Below, one piece after another: positions 27,350 through 36,635 of a stretch of DNA of 64,000 bases; position 1 is the first letter of the stretch; the number at the start of each line of letters is the position of its first letter. Below the pieces are notes generated by a model. That model saw only the letters and a list, made by a program, of their open reading frames with translations. It searched no databases and was not told the DNA's origin. The position numbers and the translations under genes are program-made. The stretch comes from Pseudomonas sp. LBUM920 (GTDB taxonomy: Bacteria; Pseudomonadota; Gammaproteobacteria; Pseudomonadales; Pseudomonadaceae), in assembly GCF_003852315.1 (NCBI RefSeq), contig NZ_CP027762.1:248001-312000 (forward strand), given 5' to 3'.

Positions 27350-27994
27350 TCACCGCTTGTTCAGCACCCGAGCCAGGCGATCGCCGCCCAACTGAATCAC
27401 CGCGACGAGAACCACCAGCAACACAATCACGGTGAGCATGATCTGCGTATCGAAACGCTGATAGCCGTAGCGGTAGGCAATGTCACCCAAGCCGCCTGCG
27501 CCGATGGCGCCCGCCATGGCTGACGAGTTGATCATGGTCACCAGCGTGATCGTGAACCCGCCCACAATCCCCGGCAGCGCTTCCGGCAACAGCACGTGCC
27601 AGATGATGTGCCAGCGGCGGCAGCCCATGGCCTGCGCGGCTTCGATCAAACCGTGGTCCACTTCGCGCAGGCTCACCTCGGCGATCCGCGCGAAAAACGG
27701 CGTGGCGGCGATGGTCAGCGGCACAACGGCCGCCCACACGCCGTAGGTGGTGCCGACGATCAGCCGGGTAAACGGGATCAGCGCCACCATCAGGATCAGA
27801 AACGGAATGGAGCGGAACAGATTGACGAACGCGCCGAGCACGCGGTTCAGCGCCGGTGCCTGGTAGATGCCGCCCTTGTCGCTGGTGACCAGAAACACCG
27901 CCAGCGGAATACCCACCAACAGCGCGATCAACGACGACACGCCAACCATCAATAGGGTGTCGATGGCGCCCTGCAATAAACGATCAAACCACAT
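27350..27994 (-). CDS. metI: MetI-type ABC transporter permease
   Basis: 214 residues with five membrane helices and the coupling loop EVDHGLIEAAQAMGCRRWHI. The start is the ATG at 27994, which overlaps the metN 3' end by 11 nt; the longer open frame upstream is only a shadow of metN. With MetN and MetQ it forms an importer for methionine or a related organosulfur compound. Confidence 0.92.
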   Translation of the reverse strand: MWFDRLLQGAIDTLLMVGVSSLIALLVGIPLAVFLVTSDKGGIYQAPALNRVLGAFVNLFRSIPFLILMVALIPFTRLIVGTTYGVWAAVVPLTIAATPFFARIAEVSLREVDHGLIEAAQAMGCRRWHIIWHVLLPEALPGIVGGFTITLVTMINSSAMAGAIGAGGLGDIAYRYGYQRFDTQIMLTVIVLLVVLVAVIQLGGDRLARVLNKR

Positions 27995-29099
27995 AGCCCA
28001 GCACCTCCACCTGTTGCGCCCAACGCCCGGCCAGGGTGCGCAGTGCTTGTGCGTTGTGTGGCGAGCCATTGACCGCCAGCAGTAATTGCCCCAAGGCGTG
28101 GCCCTGGATCCGTTCCACGCCGCCTTGCAGCAAGCGCACGCGTCCGCCAAGGGCGCCGAACAGCGCGGCCAGGTCGGGTTCGTCGGTGGCGCTGCCGGTG
28201 AACTGCAAACGCAGCACCAACGCGGCGTCGGCCGATGTCTGGGTGGGTTGCAGGCGGTTTTGCAGTTCTTCCGGCAGCCCGTGTTGCAGCGGCGCCAGCA
28301 GGGTTCTGCTGACCTCATGCTGCGGGTTGCCGAATACTTGCCACACCGGGCCTTGCTCCACGATTCGACCGTGCTCAAGCACCACCACGCGGTCGCAGAT
28401 TTCGCGGATCACCGCCATCTCGTGGGTGATCAACACGATGGTCAGGCCCAGGCGTTTGTTGATGTCGCGCAGCAGGCCGAGAATCGACTGGGTGGTTTCC
28501 GGGTCGAGGGCCGAGGTGGCTTCGTCGCACAGCAGAATCTGTGGGTCGTGCACCAGCGAACGGGCAATGCCGACGCGCTGTTTCTGCCCGCCGGACAGCT
28601 GCGCGGGATAAGCCTTGTGCTTGTCCTGCAAACCCACCAGTTCAAGCAGCTCACGCACCTTTTGCTCGCGCTGCAGCTTGGGCACGCCGGCGACCTTCAA
28701 CGGCAGCTCGACGTTCTGCCACACCGTTTTGGCCGACATCAGGTTGAAGTGCTGGAAGATCATGCCGATGCGCCGACGCAACGTGACCAGACGGTCTTCG
28801 TCGTACTCGCCGATGTCCACCTGATCGATCAGCACGCGCCCGCTGCTGGGTTGCTCCAGGCGGTTGATGGTGCGGATCAGCGAGGATTTGCCAGCGCCGC
28901 TGCGGCCGATGATGCCGAACACCTCACCGCGCTGGATCGCAAGGTCAATGCCTTGCAAGGCATGCACGCTGCCGTCATAGGTTTTGCCCAGGTTGATGAA
29001 CCGCACATGGGCACGGTTCAGGTCCGGGTGCAGCGCTGTCTGCTTGGCGTCCCTGGGCGCGGTGCCCACGTCGCGCAGTTGGGCGTTGGCGGCGGTCAT
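27984..29099 (-). CDS. metN: MetN-type ABC transporter ATPase
   Basis: 371 residues. Walker A GRSGAGKSS, signature LSGGQKQR, Walker B ILLCDEATSALD. The C-terminal ~90 residues correspond to the NIL domain through which MetN binds methionine for feedback inhibition. The start codon overlaps the end of metQ by 4 nt and the stop overlaps metI by 11 nt. Confidence 0.92.
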   Translation of the reverse strand: MTAANAQLRDVGTAPRDAKQTALHPDLNRAHVRFINLGKTYDGSVHALQGIDLAIQRGEVFGIIGRSGAGKSSLIRTINRLEQPSSGRVLIDQVDIGEYDEDRLVTLRRRIGMIFQHFNLMSAKTVWQNVELPLKVAGVPKLQREQKVRELLELVGLQDKHKAYPAQLSGGQKQRVGIARSLVHDPQILLCDEATSALDPETTQSILGLLRDINKRLGLTIVLITHEMAVIREICDRVVVLEHGRIVEQGPVWQVFGNPQHEVSRTLLAPLQHGLPEELQNRLQPTQTSADAALVLRLQFTGSATDEPDLAALFGALGGRVRLLQGGVERIQGHALGQLLLAVNGSPHNAQALRTLAGRWAQQVEVLGYVV

Positions 29100-29911
29100 T
29101 TTTTATCTTCCCAGCCGACTTGGTAGAGCTTGCCGAGGGATTTATCCAGCGCGGCGCGTACCACCGGCGAATGCTGGTAGATGTCGACGAACTTGATCAC
29201 GCGCGGGTCGGTTTTGCTTTTGGGCTGGATCACAAACTGGATCACGTATTCCGGGTGATCGAGGCCGTCGAACAGCAACGCCGACTCGGCATCGAAGGTC
29301 TTGGACAGGCGGATGTAGGCCGGGTAGCCCTGCACCAGATCGGCGTCGTCATAGGCGCGCACCAGTTGCACGGCTTCCACTTGCAGGATCTTGATCTTCT
29401 TCGGGTTGGCGATGATGTCTTCTTCGGTCGCCTTGTAACCCACGCCCGGCTTGAGTGTGATCAAACCGGCCTTGGCCAGCAGTTGCAGGCCGCGACCGCT
29501 GTTGATCGGGTCGTTGGCGATCGCCACGCTGGCGCCCTGAGGCAGGTCGTTGAAGCTTTGGTACTTCTTGGAATACAGACCAACGTTATTGATGATGCCC
29601 GGCGCATACGGCACCAGGTCGAACCCGGCGGCAGCCTTGGCGTTTTCCAGGAACGGGATGTGCTGGAAGTAGTTCACGTCGATATCGCCGGCGGCGAGGC
29701 TGACGTTGGGCGCGATCCAGTCGGTGAACTCCACCAGTTCGACCTTCAAGCCTTGCTTGTCGGCTTCGGCGACGGCGGCTTCCAGGGGAATCGCGAAGGC
29801 GGCGGTGGTGCCGACTTTCAGCGGTGCATCGGCGGCGAATACCGCCGAGCTGAATAAACCAAAGGCCAGGGCCAGTGCTTTGACTGGGTGGGTGAGCAGT
29901 GTCTTTTTCAT
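29096..29911 (-). CDS. metQ: MetQ-type ABC substrate-binding protein
   Basis: 271 residues from the ATG at 29911. A signal peptide ends near VFA-AD without a lipobox, so it is a soluble periplasmic form. Family motifs include DINYFQ-like DVNYFQHIPFLEN and NDPINSGRGL. It is coupled to metN by a 4-nt overlap. It lies behind the oxidoreductase genes with a REP pair between. The ligand may be a sulfur compound other than methionine. Confidence 0.9.
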   Translation of the reverse strand: MKKTLLTHPVKALALAFGLFSSAVFAADAPLKVGTTAAFAIPLEAAVAEADKQGLKVELVEFTDWIAPNVSLAAGDIDVNYFQHIPFLENAKAAAGFDLVPYAPGIINNVGLYSKKYQSFNDLPQGASVAIANDPINSGRGLQLLAKAGLITLKPGVGYKATEEDIIANPKKIKILQVEAVQLVRAYDDADLVQGYPAYIRLSKTFDAESALLFDGLDHPEYVIQFVIQPKSKTDPRVIKFVDIYQHSPVVRAALDKSLGKLYQVGWEDKK

Positions 29912-29957
29912 GATCGGTTTCCAGTCATAAGGTGTCTGTAAGAACAATGTGGTCAAC

Positions 29958-30045
29958 TGTGGGAGCTGGCTTGCCTGCGATAGCGGTCTGTCAGGGATAT
30001 TTTCTTTGCTGGCCCACCGCTATCGCAGGCAAGCCAGCTCCCACA
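29958..30045. repeat. REP doublet, CTGGCTTGCCTGCGAT family, inside a likely operon
   Basis: Facing inverted units at 29958-29981 and 30022-30045. It separates the monooxygenase gene from metQ on the same strand, so it may set the level of distal transcripts. Confidence 0.9.
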
Positions 30046-30053
30046 CTTCTAAT

Positions 30054-31406
30054 TCAGTGTCGGTAGGTGGAACCGGTGTGTTGTTCGGGTAACCGTGCAG
30101 TGCCCTGGAAGACTTTTTCGCGCAGCGTTCCCCGCTCATAAGCGGTCTTGTACGACCCACGCTTCTGCAGTTCCGGCACCACCAGGTCGATGAAATCGAC
30201 ATAGCTTTCCGGCGTGACAATGCGCGTCAGGTTGAAGCCATCCAGCCCGGTTTCGCTGATCCACGATTCCAGCTCGTCAGCCACTTGCTCGGGCGAGCCG
30301 ACCAAGGTGATGTAGCGCCCGCCCAGGGCGTGCTGCTCAAGCAATTTGCGCCGCGTCCAATCGTTGTTTTGCAGGTTCTTGGTGGCCGACTGAATCGCGT
30401 TGCTTTTCACGTACTGGATCGGCTCATCGATTTCGTATTGAGCAAAGTCGATGGCCGTAGAGGCCGAGAAGTGCGCCACTCCGGCTTCGGGGCTGGCATA
30501 GCTCACGTACTCGGCGTGCTTGGCCCAGGCCAGTTCTTCGGTGGCGCCCACAATCACGTTGAGGCCCATGAACACCTTGATGTCATCCGGGTTGCGCCCC
30601 GCCTGCGCCGCACTGGCGCGCACCTTGTCCACCTGGACTTTGGTGGCGGCCTTGTTCTGCCCGCTGATGAATACGCACTCGGCATGGCGCCCGGCGAACA
30701 GCAAGCCACGCTCCGAGCTGCCGGCCTGGAACAGCACCGGCGTGCGTTGCGGCGACGGCTCGCAAAGGTGGTAACCCTCGACCTGATAGAACTCGCCGTG
30801 GTGCTCAACCTTGTGCACCTTGCCGGGCTGCGCATAGACCCGTTGCTGTGGGTCGTTGATGACCGCGTCGTCTTCCCAGCTGCCTTCCCAGAGTTTGTAC
30901 AGCACTTGCAGGTATTCATCGGCCTGGTCGTAGCGCCGGTCATGCTCGACCTGTTCGGTCAGGCCCATGGCCTTGGCGGCGCTGTCGAGGTAGCCGGTGA
31001 CGATGTTCCAGCCGACCCGGCCACGGCTCAGGTGGTCGAGGGTGGACATGCGTCGGGCGAACAGATACGGCGGCTCGTAGGTGAGGTTGGCGGTGAGGCC
31101 GAAGCCGAGGTTTTGGGTGACGGCCGCCATGGCCGAGACCAGCAGCAACGGGTCGTTGACCGGCAGCTGGATCGACTCTTTGAGCGGCACGTCGATGGCG
31201 TTCTGGTAAACGTCGTACACGCCGACGATGTCGGCGATGAACAAGCCGTCGAACAGCCCGCGCTCCAGGGTCTGCGCCAGGTCGGTCCAGTATTGGAGGG
31301 TCTTGTACTGCGTCGAGGTGTCCCGTGGATGCGTCCACAGGCCATGGTTGATGTGCCCGATGCAATTCATGTTGAAGGCATTGAGCAGGATTTTTTTCTT
31401 CGCCAT
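30054..31406 (-). CDS. flavin-dependent monooxygenase of the NtaA/SnaA/DszA family
   Basis: 450 residues of the bacterial luciferase-like class that uses FMNH2 from a separate reductase. The family includes DszA (sulfone monooxygenase) and NtaA. N-terminal segment MAKKKILLNAFNMNCIGHIN and the SRGRVGWNIVTGYLDSAA motif are typical. Its ATG shares one base with the stop of the upstream oxidoreductase (TAATG). Context suggests oxygenolytic C-S cleavage. No flavin reductase gene is in this cluster. Confidence 0.88.
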   Translation of the reverse strand: MAKKKILLNAFNMNCIGHINHGLWTHPRDTSTQYKTLQYWTDLAQTLERGLFDGLFIADIVGVYDVYQNAIDVPLKESIQLPVNDPLLLVSAMAAVTQNLGFGLTANLTYEPPYLFARRMSTLDHLSRGRVGWNIVTGYLDSAAKAMGLTEQVEHDRRYDQADEYLQVLYKLWEGSWEDDAVINDPQQRVYAQPGKVHKVEHHGEFYQVEGYHLCEPSPQRTPVLFQAGSSERGLLFAGRHAECVFISGQNKAATKVQVDKVRASAAQAGRNPDDIKVFMGLNVIVGATEELAWAKHAEYVSYASPEAGVAHFSASTAIDFAQYEIDEPIQYVKSNAIQSATKNLQNNDWTRRKLLEQHALGGRYITLVGSPEQVADELESWISETGLDGFNLTRIVTPESYVDFIDLVVPELQKRGSYKTAYERGTLREKVFQGTARLPEQHTGSTYRH

Positions 31407-32599
31407 TAAATGGTCCCCCGCAGTGGCGGGTTTTCATCGTTGAGGTAGTAATTGCCCACAGCAAAGTACTTCCAGCGCACCGGGTCGTGCAGGGTGTGTA
31501 CGCGGGCGTTGCGCCAGTGGCGGTCAAGGCCATGTTCGGCCAGGGTCGCCTGGCTGCCGGCCAGTTCGAACAAGGTGCTGCCGGCGGCCAGGGAAATTTC
31601 AGTGCTCAAGGCGCGCACTTCGGCGACGGCGATGGAGGCTGCCGCGACGGTTTCGGCAGTGCTGTCGGCCTGGGCGCGGTCGAGGAACTCACCGGAGCGT
31701 TCCAGCAATGCCTCGGCGGCGTGCAGGCGGATGCTCAGGTGGCCGAAGCTTTTCAAGGTGAGCGGGTCTTCAGTGGCCTTGTCGTTGCCGGAGTCGATCC
31801 ACGGCCGGGTCTTGGTGCGCACAAAATGCAGCGCATCCTCGAAGGCGGCGCGGGCGATGCCGGTGTCGATGGCAGCGTGAAGGATCTGCGCCAGCGGGCC
31901 GACCGTGGTCGGGCGCTCGAAAGCGCTCTGGAACGGGACCACGTCCTGGGCGGCGACCCACACGTTGTCAAACACCACGGAGCCGCTGCCGGTGGTGCGC
32001 TGGCCGAATCCGCTCCAGTCGTCGATGACCGTCAGGCCTTCGCTGTCGCGCGGCACAAATGCCAGTTGCTGCACGCCGTGTTCATCCACCACCGAGGTGG
32101 GGATGCGTTGGGCGTAGATGGCGCCGGTGGAGTAGAACTTGCGGCCGGTGATACGAAAACCGTCGCCGTCGCGGGTGATTTTGGTCACCCGGTCATGGGC
32201 AGTTTTGGTACCCAGCTCCGCCAAGGCGTTGCCGAAACGTTGGCCTGCGAGCACTTCGGCGTACAGGCGTTTCTGCTGGGCCGGGCTGCCATTCACGCGC
32301 AGCACTTCCAGGGCATAGAAATGGTTTTGCGGGATCTGGCCCAGCGAGGCGTCCGCCTGGGCAATCAGCGCAATGACCTTGGCCAGGGTGACGTTGGACA
32401 CACCCGCGCCACCGTGTTCCTTCGGCACGCTGATGCCCCACAGGCCGGAGCGCGAAAACACCTCCAGCTCGGGCAGGGGCAGGCGGCGTTCACGGTCGCG
32501 CTGAGCGCTGTCGCGACCCAAGTCTTCGGCCAGGTCGCTGGCGACAATAAGGGCTTGTTCGTCGCTGGTGATAACCGCGACGTTTGTAGAGAAAGTCAT
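31406..32599 (-). CDS. SfnB-family sulfur-acquisition oxidoreductase
   Basis: 397 residues of the acyl-CoA-dehydrogenase fold (DszC/SfnB type flavin oxygenases). Motifs: PKEHGGAGVSNVTLA, FGQRTTGSGSVVFDNV and a C-terminal ARVHTLHDPVRWKY segment. Strong ribosome-binding site TGGAGA. It is paralogous to the next upstream gene (24-bp gap) and coupled to the downstream monooxygenase. Likely a flavin-dependent S-oxidation or desulfurisation step; substrate unknown. Confidence 0.85.
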   Translation of the reverse strand: MTFSTNVAVITSDEQALIVASDLAEDLGRDSAQRDRERRLPLPELEVFSRSGLWGISVPKEHGGAGVSNVTLAKVIALIAQADASLGQIPQNHFYALEVLRVNGSPAQQKRLYAEVLAGQRFGNALAELGTKTAHDRVTKITRDGDGFRITGRKFYSTGAIYAQRIPTSVVDEHGVQQLAFVPRDSEGLTVIDDWSGFGQRTTGSGSVVFDNVWVAAQDVVPFQSAFERPTTVGPLAQILHAAIDTGIARAAFEDALHFVRTKTRPWIDSGNDKATEDPLTLKSFGHLSIRLHAAEALLERSGEFLDRAQADSTAETVAAASIAVAEVRALSTEISLAAGSTLFELAGSQATLAEHGLDRHWRNARVHTLHDPVRWKYFAVGNYYLNDENPPLRGTI

Positions 32600-32623
32600 G
32601 ATGTTCTCCAGATGTCTGGTCGG

Positions 32624-33865
32624 TCAGATCCAGGAATGACGAGCCGGCAACGTGCCGTTCAGGCGATAGGCGCCGATGGCGTGATACTTCCAGCGCACCG
32701 GGTCGTGCAGGGTGTGCACGCGGGCGTTGCGCCAGTGGCGGTCGAGGTTGAATTCGGCGAGGGTGGCGCGACTGCCGGCCAGTTCGAAGAGCTTTTCGCT
32801 GACCAGCAGCGACACTTCGGTGGTCAGCACTTTCGCTTCGGCCACGGCAATTGACGCGCGCGCGGCGGATTGCGCGGTGATCGGCGCAGCGCTGACCTCG
32901 TCCAGCACCTTGCCGGCCTTGCGCAACAGGGCTTGGGCGGCATGCAGTTCGATGTTCAGCTTGCCGATATCGGCGATCACATACAGGTCATCGCTGGCGC
33001 GTTCGACCCTGGCGTCGATCCATGGGCGCGAGCGTTCACGCACGAAGGCGATGGTGTCATCGAGGGCGCCGCGGGCGATGCCGGCGTCGATGGCCGCCTG
33101 GATCAATTGCGAGATGGCGCCCTGGATGTTCGGGCTTTCGCCGATGCGCCAGTTCTCTATCACCAGTTCGGCGTCCACCGGTACCCGGTCAAGCAGCACG
33201 GTGCCGCTGGCGGTGGTGCGTTGGCCGAAGCCCGACCAATCGTCAACGATGCGCAGCCCTTGCGTGCCACGGCGCACAAAGGCCATGACTTGTTTGCCGT
33301 CATCGTTCAACGCCTTCACCGCCACCCAATGGGCAAACAGCGCGCCGGTGGAGTAAAACTTCTGGCCGCTGACCACATAGCCGTCACCTTCGGCGGTGAG
33401 CCGCGCTTTGAGTTCCAGGGTGTTTTTGGTGCCGCGTTCCGGGCCGCCATTACCGATGCGCCAGCCGTCGAGGACGCTCTGGAACAGCTGCTTTTTCTGG
33501 CGTTCGGTGGCAGTGCCCTGCAGCAGATACAGGATGCCGAAGTGGTTTTGCGGGATCTGCCCGAGGGCCGGGTCCGCCGCGCTGATGATCGCGAACACCT
33601 CGGCCAGGGTCACGAACGATACCTGTGGGCCGCCGTATTCACGGGGAATGGAAATACTGCCCAGCCCGCTGCGGGTGAACTGCTCAAGCTGCGCCCAGGG
33701 CAGCTTGCGCTGCTGGTCGCGCTTGGCCGCTTGCAGGCGCGCGGCCTGAGCCAGTTCGTGTGCTGCGCTCAACGCTTGTGCGTCGTCGCGCAGCACAGCT
33801 GCCGGCAACAGCAGTGGGGCTACGTCCAGATCACTCTGGGGGGGTGTTAGAGCCAAGTTAGACAT
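32624..33865 (-). CDS. sfnB: SfnB-family sulfur-acquisition oxidoreductase
   Basis: 413 residues, first gene of the minus-strand operon. Same fold and motifs as its neighbour (PREYGGPQVSFVTLA, FGQRTTASGTVLLDRV, ARVHTLHDPVRWKY). Ribosome-binding site AAGGAG. Two tandem paralogues plus an FMNH2 monooxygenase and a MetQNI importer form a coherent organosulfur import and desulfurisation unit. The 187-bp upstream gap is AT-rich and probably carries the promoter; I saw no clear sigma-54 -24/-12 element. Confidence 0.87.
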   Translation of the reverse strand: MSNLALTPPQSDLDVAPLLLPAAVLRDDAQALSAAHELAQAARLQAAKRDQQRKLPWAQLEQFTRSGLGSISIPREYGGPQVSFVTLAEVFAIISAADPALGQIPQNHFGILYLLQGTATERQKKQLFQSVLDGWRIGNGGPERGTKNTLELKARLTAEGDGYVVSGQKFYSTGALFAHWVAVKALNDDGKQVMAFVRRGTQGLRIVDDWSGFGQRTTASGTVLLDRVPVDAELVIENWRIGESPNIQGAISQLIQAAIDAGIARGALDDTIAFVRERSRPWIDARVERASDDLYVIADIGKLNIELHAAQALLRKAGKVLDEVSAAPITAQSAARASIAVAEAKVLTTEVSLLVSEKLFELAGSRATLAEFNLDRHWRNARVHTLHDPVRWKYHAIGAYRLNGTLPARHSWI

Positions 33866-34052
33866 CAGCGCCGCTCCTTGGCTGCACGTAATGCCCTGGC
33901 GTTATGCACCGGGGTAATTCTGACCATACCGACCTCGCATTCAATGAAATAAAAACAGAAAAATCAGAGATGTCCGGTGGTCCGGTGCATATACCCTAAG
34001 CGTGTTAAATCTTTAAATAAACTAACTTCTAGGAATATGCATAGAAGGTCTG

Positions 34053-34838
34053 TTACCCAGGTTCGCAGGGAGAACCGGGCTGACGTGGTTGATAGGTCGA
34101 CGCGGCCCCGGCCGGGCGGGGTGGCGCCTGCGAGGAACAGGCGGCGATGTTCAACGTGCGCGCGGGTGCCCAGCGCGAATTATTGCCAACACGATCCAGA
34201 ATGCAGTACGTCACGTCCAGCCGGCAGTCGTCGCCCGCTTCGACAATCACCGCAGAGGGCACCCACACCTGCACTGTCAGACCGACGTCCTTGCGCTGGA
34301 TCGTCGGCAGGTCCAGACGCACGTCGCCCCAACGCAGGGTAATGGCGTCGCCAGTGGTCATATGCGCGTACGGCTCGATGCTCAGCGGAATGCCGCGTCG
34401 CACCTGGCTACCGTTGATGCCGTAGCGGCGGATCATGTCGGGGAGGCTGACGGGCGCGAGGTTCTGGTTTTCGTCACTGAACCGAGGCGACGGCTGGCCG
34501 CCGGGTGGACAGGTCTTGACCCGCACGTGCGTGACTGCCGAACGGGCCGGGCCGTGGCCGATCTGCATGACCTGGTAGTGAATCTGCGCCGAGCCATCCT
34601 GCACAAAGCTGTGCGGGATGCGCAGGCGGGTGGGGGTGCCGATTTTGCACGCGCTCACGCGCCGGGAGTCGGCAAAGCAGTTGTTCCAGAACAGCTCGAT
34701 CAGGTCGCCTTCCTCCATGCCGGGGTAGGGGGCGATATCCACCTGCAGTTGGGCGGCGGCGAGGGCGTTGATACCGTATCGATTAGCCTGGGGCAGCGTC
34801 GGGGCGGTGAGCATGGCCGAGGGTGCAGTGCGCGTCAT
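34053..34838 (-). CDS. uncharacterised protein with two internal repeats
   Basis: 261 residues from the ATG at 34838 (ribosome-binding site AAGGAGA). It consists of two ~105-residue repeats (about 14-108 and 129-235). Each starts with an RYGIN motif, then a PYPGMEEGD/PYAHMTTGD turn, an aromatic FW/RW strand and a closing YQVMQIG/YCILDRVGNNS segment. This is an Ig-like beta-sandwich pattern also seen as repeats in large Pseudomonas surface proteins. The C-terminal tail is Pro/Gln-rich. There is no signal peptide. Function unknown; two hairpins lie upstream. Confidence 0.7.
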   Translation of the reverse strand: MTRTAPSAMLTAPTLPQANRYGINALAAAQLQVDIAPYPGMEEGDLIELFWNNCFADSRRVSACKIGTPTRLRIPHSFVQDGSAQIHYQVMQIGHGPARSAVTHVRVKTCPPGGQPSPRFSDENQNLAPVSLPDMIRRYGINGSQVRRGIPLSIEPYAHMTTGDAITLRWGDVRLDLPTIQRKDVGLTVQVWVPSAVIVEAGDDCRLDVTYCILDRVGNNSRWAPARTLNIAACSSQAPPRPAGAASTYQPRQPGSPCEPG

Positions 34839-34866
34839 AAGTAATCTCCTTGATGCAGCCAGCAGC

Positions 34867-34974
34867 AATCGTTCCGGTGCCCGTGGCGCGAGTGTGCGCA
34901 GGGTGCCGAAAGGAACGATTCAGTGAATAGCCGGGATAGGATCCAATCCTCTGGGCCCTAGATAAGAGGGTTGG
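34867..34974. promoter_or_regulatory. two adjacent inverted repeats upstream of the two-repeat protein
   Basis: AATCGTTCC (34867-34875) pairs perfectly with GGAACGATT (34912-34920) around a 36-nt loop. CCAATCCTCT (34943-34952) pairs with AGAGGGTTGG (34965-34974) with one mismatch. Neither belongs to the REP families. The rest of the gap to 35117 shows no gene. Confidence 0.4.
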
Positions 34975-35117
34975 CCGGCGGGCGTCAATGGCGGCAAAGG
35001 GCTAAACGGCGGGTTGGAGCAGATTCAGAAAGAGCTGACGAGGCGGGGGATTTTAAGGTGGGTGCGGCGGTGCGTTTTATTCGTTATCGCGAGGATTTTA
35101 TGTAGGAACGCGCTTAG

Positions 35118-35203
35118 GTGAGAGCTGGCTTGCCTGCGATAGCATTGCTGCGGTGTGACTGACACACCGAGGTGCCTGCATCGCAGGCAAGCCAGCTCCC
35201 ACC
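35118..35203. repeat. REP doublet, CTGGCTTGCCTGCGAT family
   Basis: Facing inverted units at 35118-35140 and 35180-35203. Confidence 0.9.
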
Positions 35204-35219
35204 TAGGTTTTTCGGGGTG

Positions 35220-35966
35220 TCAGTGGGCTAAAAACTTGCTCAGGAACTGCTTGGTCCGTTCTTCCTTGGGGTTGGCAAACAGCGCCTTGGCTTCGCCCTG
35301 TTCGACGATCACGCCCTTGTCGAAGAAGATCACCCGGTTGGCCACATCCCGGGCGAAGCTCATCTCGTGGGTGACGATGACCATGGTGCGGTTTTCTTCG
35401 GCCAGGCTGCGGATGGTTGCCAGTACTTCACCGACCAACTCCGGGTCGAGTGCCGAGGTGGGTTCGTCAAACAGAATTACCTCCGGCTCCATGGCCAATG
35501 CACGGGCAATTGCCACGCGCTGTTGCTGGCCACCGGACAAGCGCCGCGGGTAAGCCCCTTCCTTGCCCGCCAGGCCGACCCTGGCCAGCAGCGTACGGCC
35601 CAGTTCGGTGGCTGCTTCGCGCGGCATCTTCTTGACCACCATGGGGCCTTCGATGACGTTTTCCAGCGCGGTGCGGTGCGGGAACAGGTTGAAGTTCTGG
35701 AACACAAAACCCACGTGCTGGCGCAGGCGCCGCACCAGGCCTTGTTGCTGGTTGAGCGGCTTGCTGCTGTCGATCTCGATGTCACCCACCTTGATGCGAC
35801 CACTGGTGGGTTCTTCGAGGAAATTCAGGCAGCGCAGGAAGGTGGTCTTGCCGGAACCACTGGGGCCAATGATGGCGACAACTTCGCCTTCCTTGACCTC
35901 AAGGTCGATCCCGTTGAGTACCACCTGACCCTTGAATTGTTTGGTCAGTTTTTCAACCACGATCAT
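35220..35966 (-). CDS. tcyN: cystine ABC transporter ATPase
   Basis: 248 residues. Walker A GPSGSGKT, signature LSGGQQQR, Walker B VILFDEPTSALD, switch VTHEM. It lies 3 bp after the permease gene in a binding protein-permease-ATPase operon matching fliY-yecS-yecC of enterobacteria. Assignment to cystine rests on this order and on the adjacent D-cysteine desulfhydrase. Confidence 0.88.
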   Translation of the reverse strand: MIVVEKLTKQFKGQVVLNGIDLEVKEGEVVAIIGPSGSGKTTFLRCLNFLEEPTSGRIKVGDIEIDSSKPLNQQQGLVRRLRQHVGFVFQNFNLFPHRTALENVIEGPMVVKKMPREAATELGRTLLARVGLAGKEGAYPRRLSGGQQQRVAIARALAMEPEVILFDEPTSALDPELVGEVLATIRSLAEENRTMVIVTHEMSFARDVANRVIFFDKGVIVEQGEAKALFANPKEERTKQFLSKFLAH

Positions 35967-35969
35967 GCT

Positions 35970-36635
35970 TCAAGACTCCAGGTCATGCCGGTTGACCCGG
36001 TCTTCCAGGCGGTTCTGAAAATGCGCCAGGATGCTCGCCAAAATCCAGTAGATCAGGGCAGCGGAGAGATACATGGTGAAGATTTCGAAGGTGCGCGCAG
36101 ACACCAATTGGGCCTGGCGGAACAGCTCGGGCACCTGGATGGTAGCGGCCAGCGCCGTGTCTTTTACCAGCGAAATAAAGCTGTTGCCCAACGGCGGCAA
36201 GGCCGTGCGCATGGCCTGCGGCAGGATGGCCCGGCGCAGGGTCTGCGCGCGGGTCATGCCGATACTGGCTGCAGCTTCCCATTGGCCGCGCTCGATGGAG
36301 CTGATGGCGGCGCGCAGGATTTCACAGGCGTAAGCCGCCATGTTCAGCGAAAAGCCAATCATGGCGGCCGGGATCGGGTCCAGCTCGATGCCCACTTGCG
36401 GTAAGCCGTAGTAGATCAGGAACAGCTGCACCAGCAAGGGCGTGCCGCGAAAGAACGACACGTAGACGCGGGCGATCCAACTGACCAGTTTGAAGCGCGA
36501 CAAACGCATCAAGGCCAGGCCGAAGCCCAGCAGCAAGCCGAAAAACATCCCGCCAAGGCTAAGAATCACCGTGTAGTACGCGCCCTTGAGCAGAAAGGGC
36601 GCGGAGTCCAGCGCGAGTTGGAAACCTGCTTCCAT
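35970..36635 (-). CDS. tcyL: cystine ABC transporter permease
   Basis: 221 residues of the HisM/YecS family. Coupling loop SSIERGQWEAAASIGMTRAQ and the short PQAMRTALPPLGNSF segment are diagnostic. Its start overlaps the stop of the binding-protein gene by one base. Confidence 0.88.
   Translation of the reverse strand: MEAGFQLALDSAPFLLKGAYYTVILSLGGMFFGLLLGFGLALMRLSRFKLVSWIARVYVSFFRGTPLLVQLFLIYYGLPQVGIELDPIPAAMIGFSLNMAAYACEILRAAISSIERGQWEAAASIGMTRAQTLRRAILPQAMRTALPPLGNSFISLVKDTALAATIQVPELFRQAQLVSARTFEIFTMYLSAALIYWILASILAHFQNRLEDRVNRHDLES

Noticed and set aside
28003..28378. Longer N-terminus for the MetI permease
   Set aside because: The extension overlaps metN in another frame, is Cys/Trp/Arg-rich and lacks family similarity; the ATG at 27994 gives the normal length.
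33866..34052. Sigma-54 promoter for the sfnB operon
   Set aside because: No GG-N10-GC element with proper flanks was visible on the minus strand.
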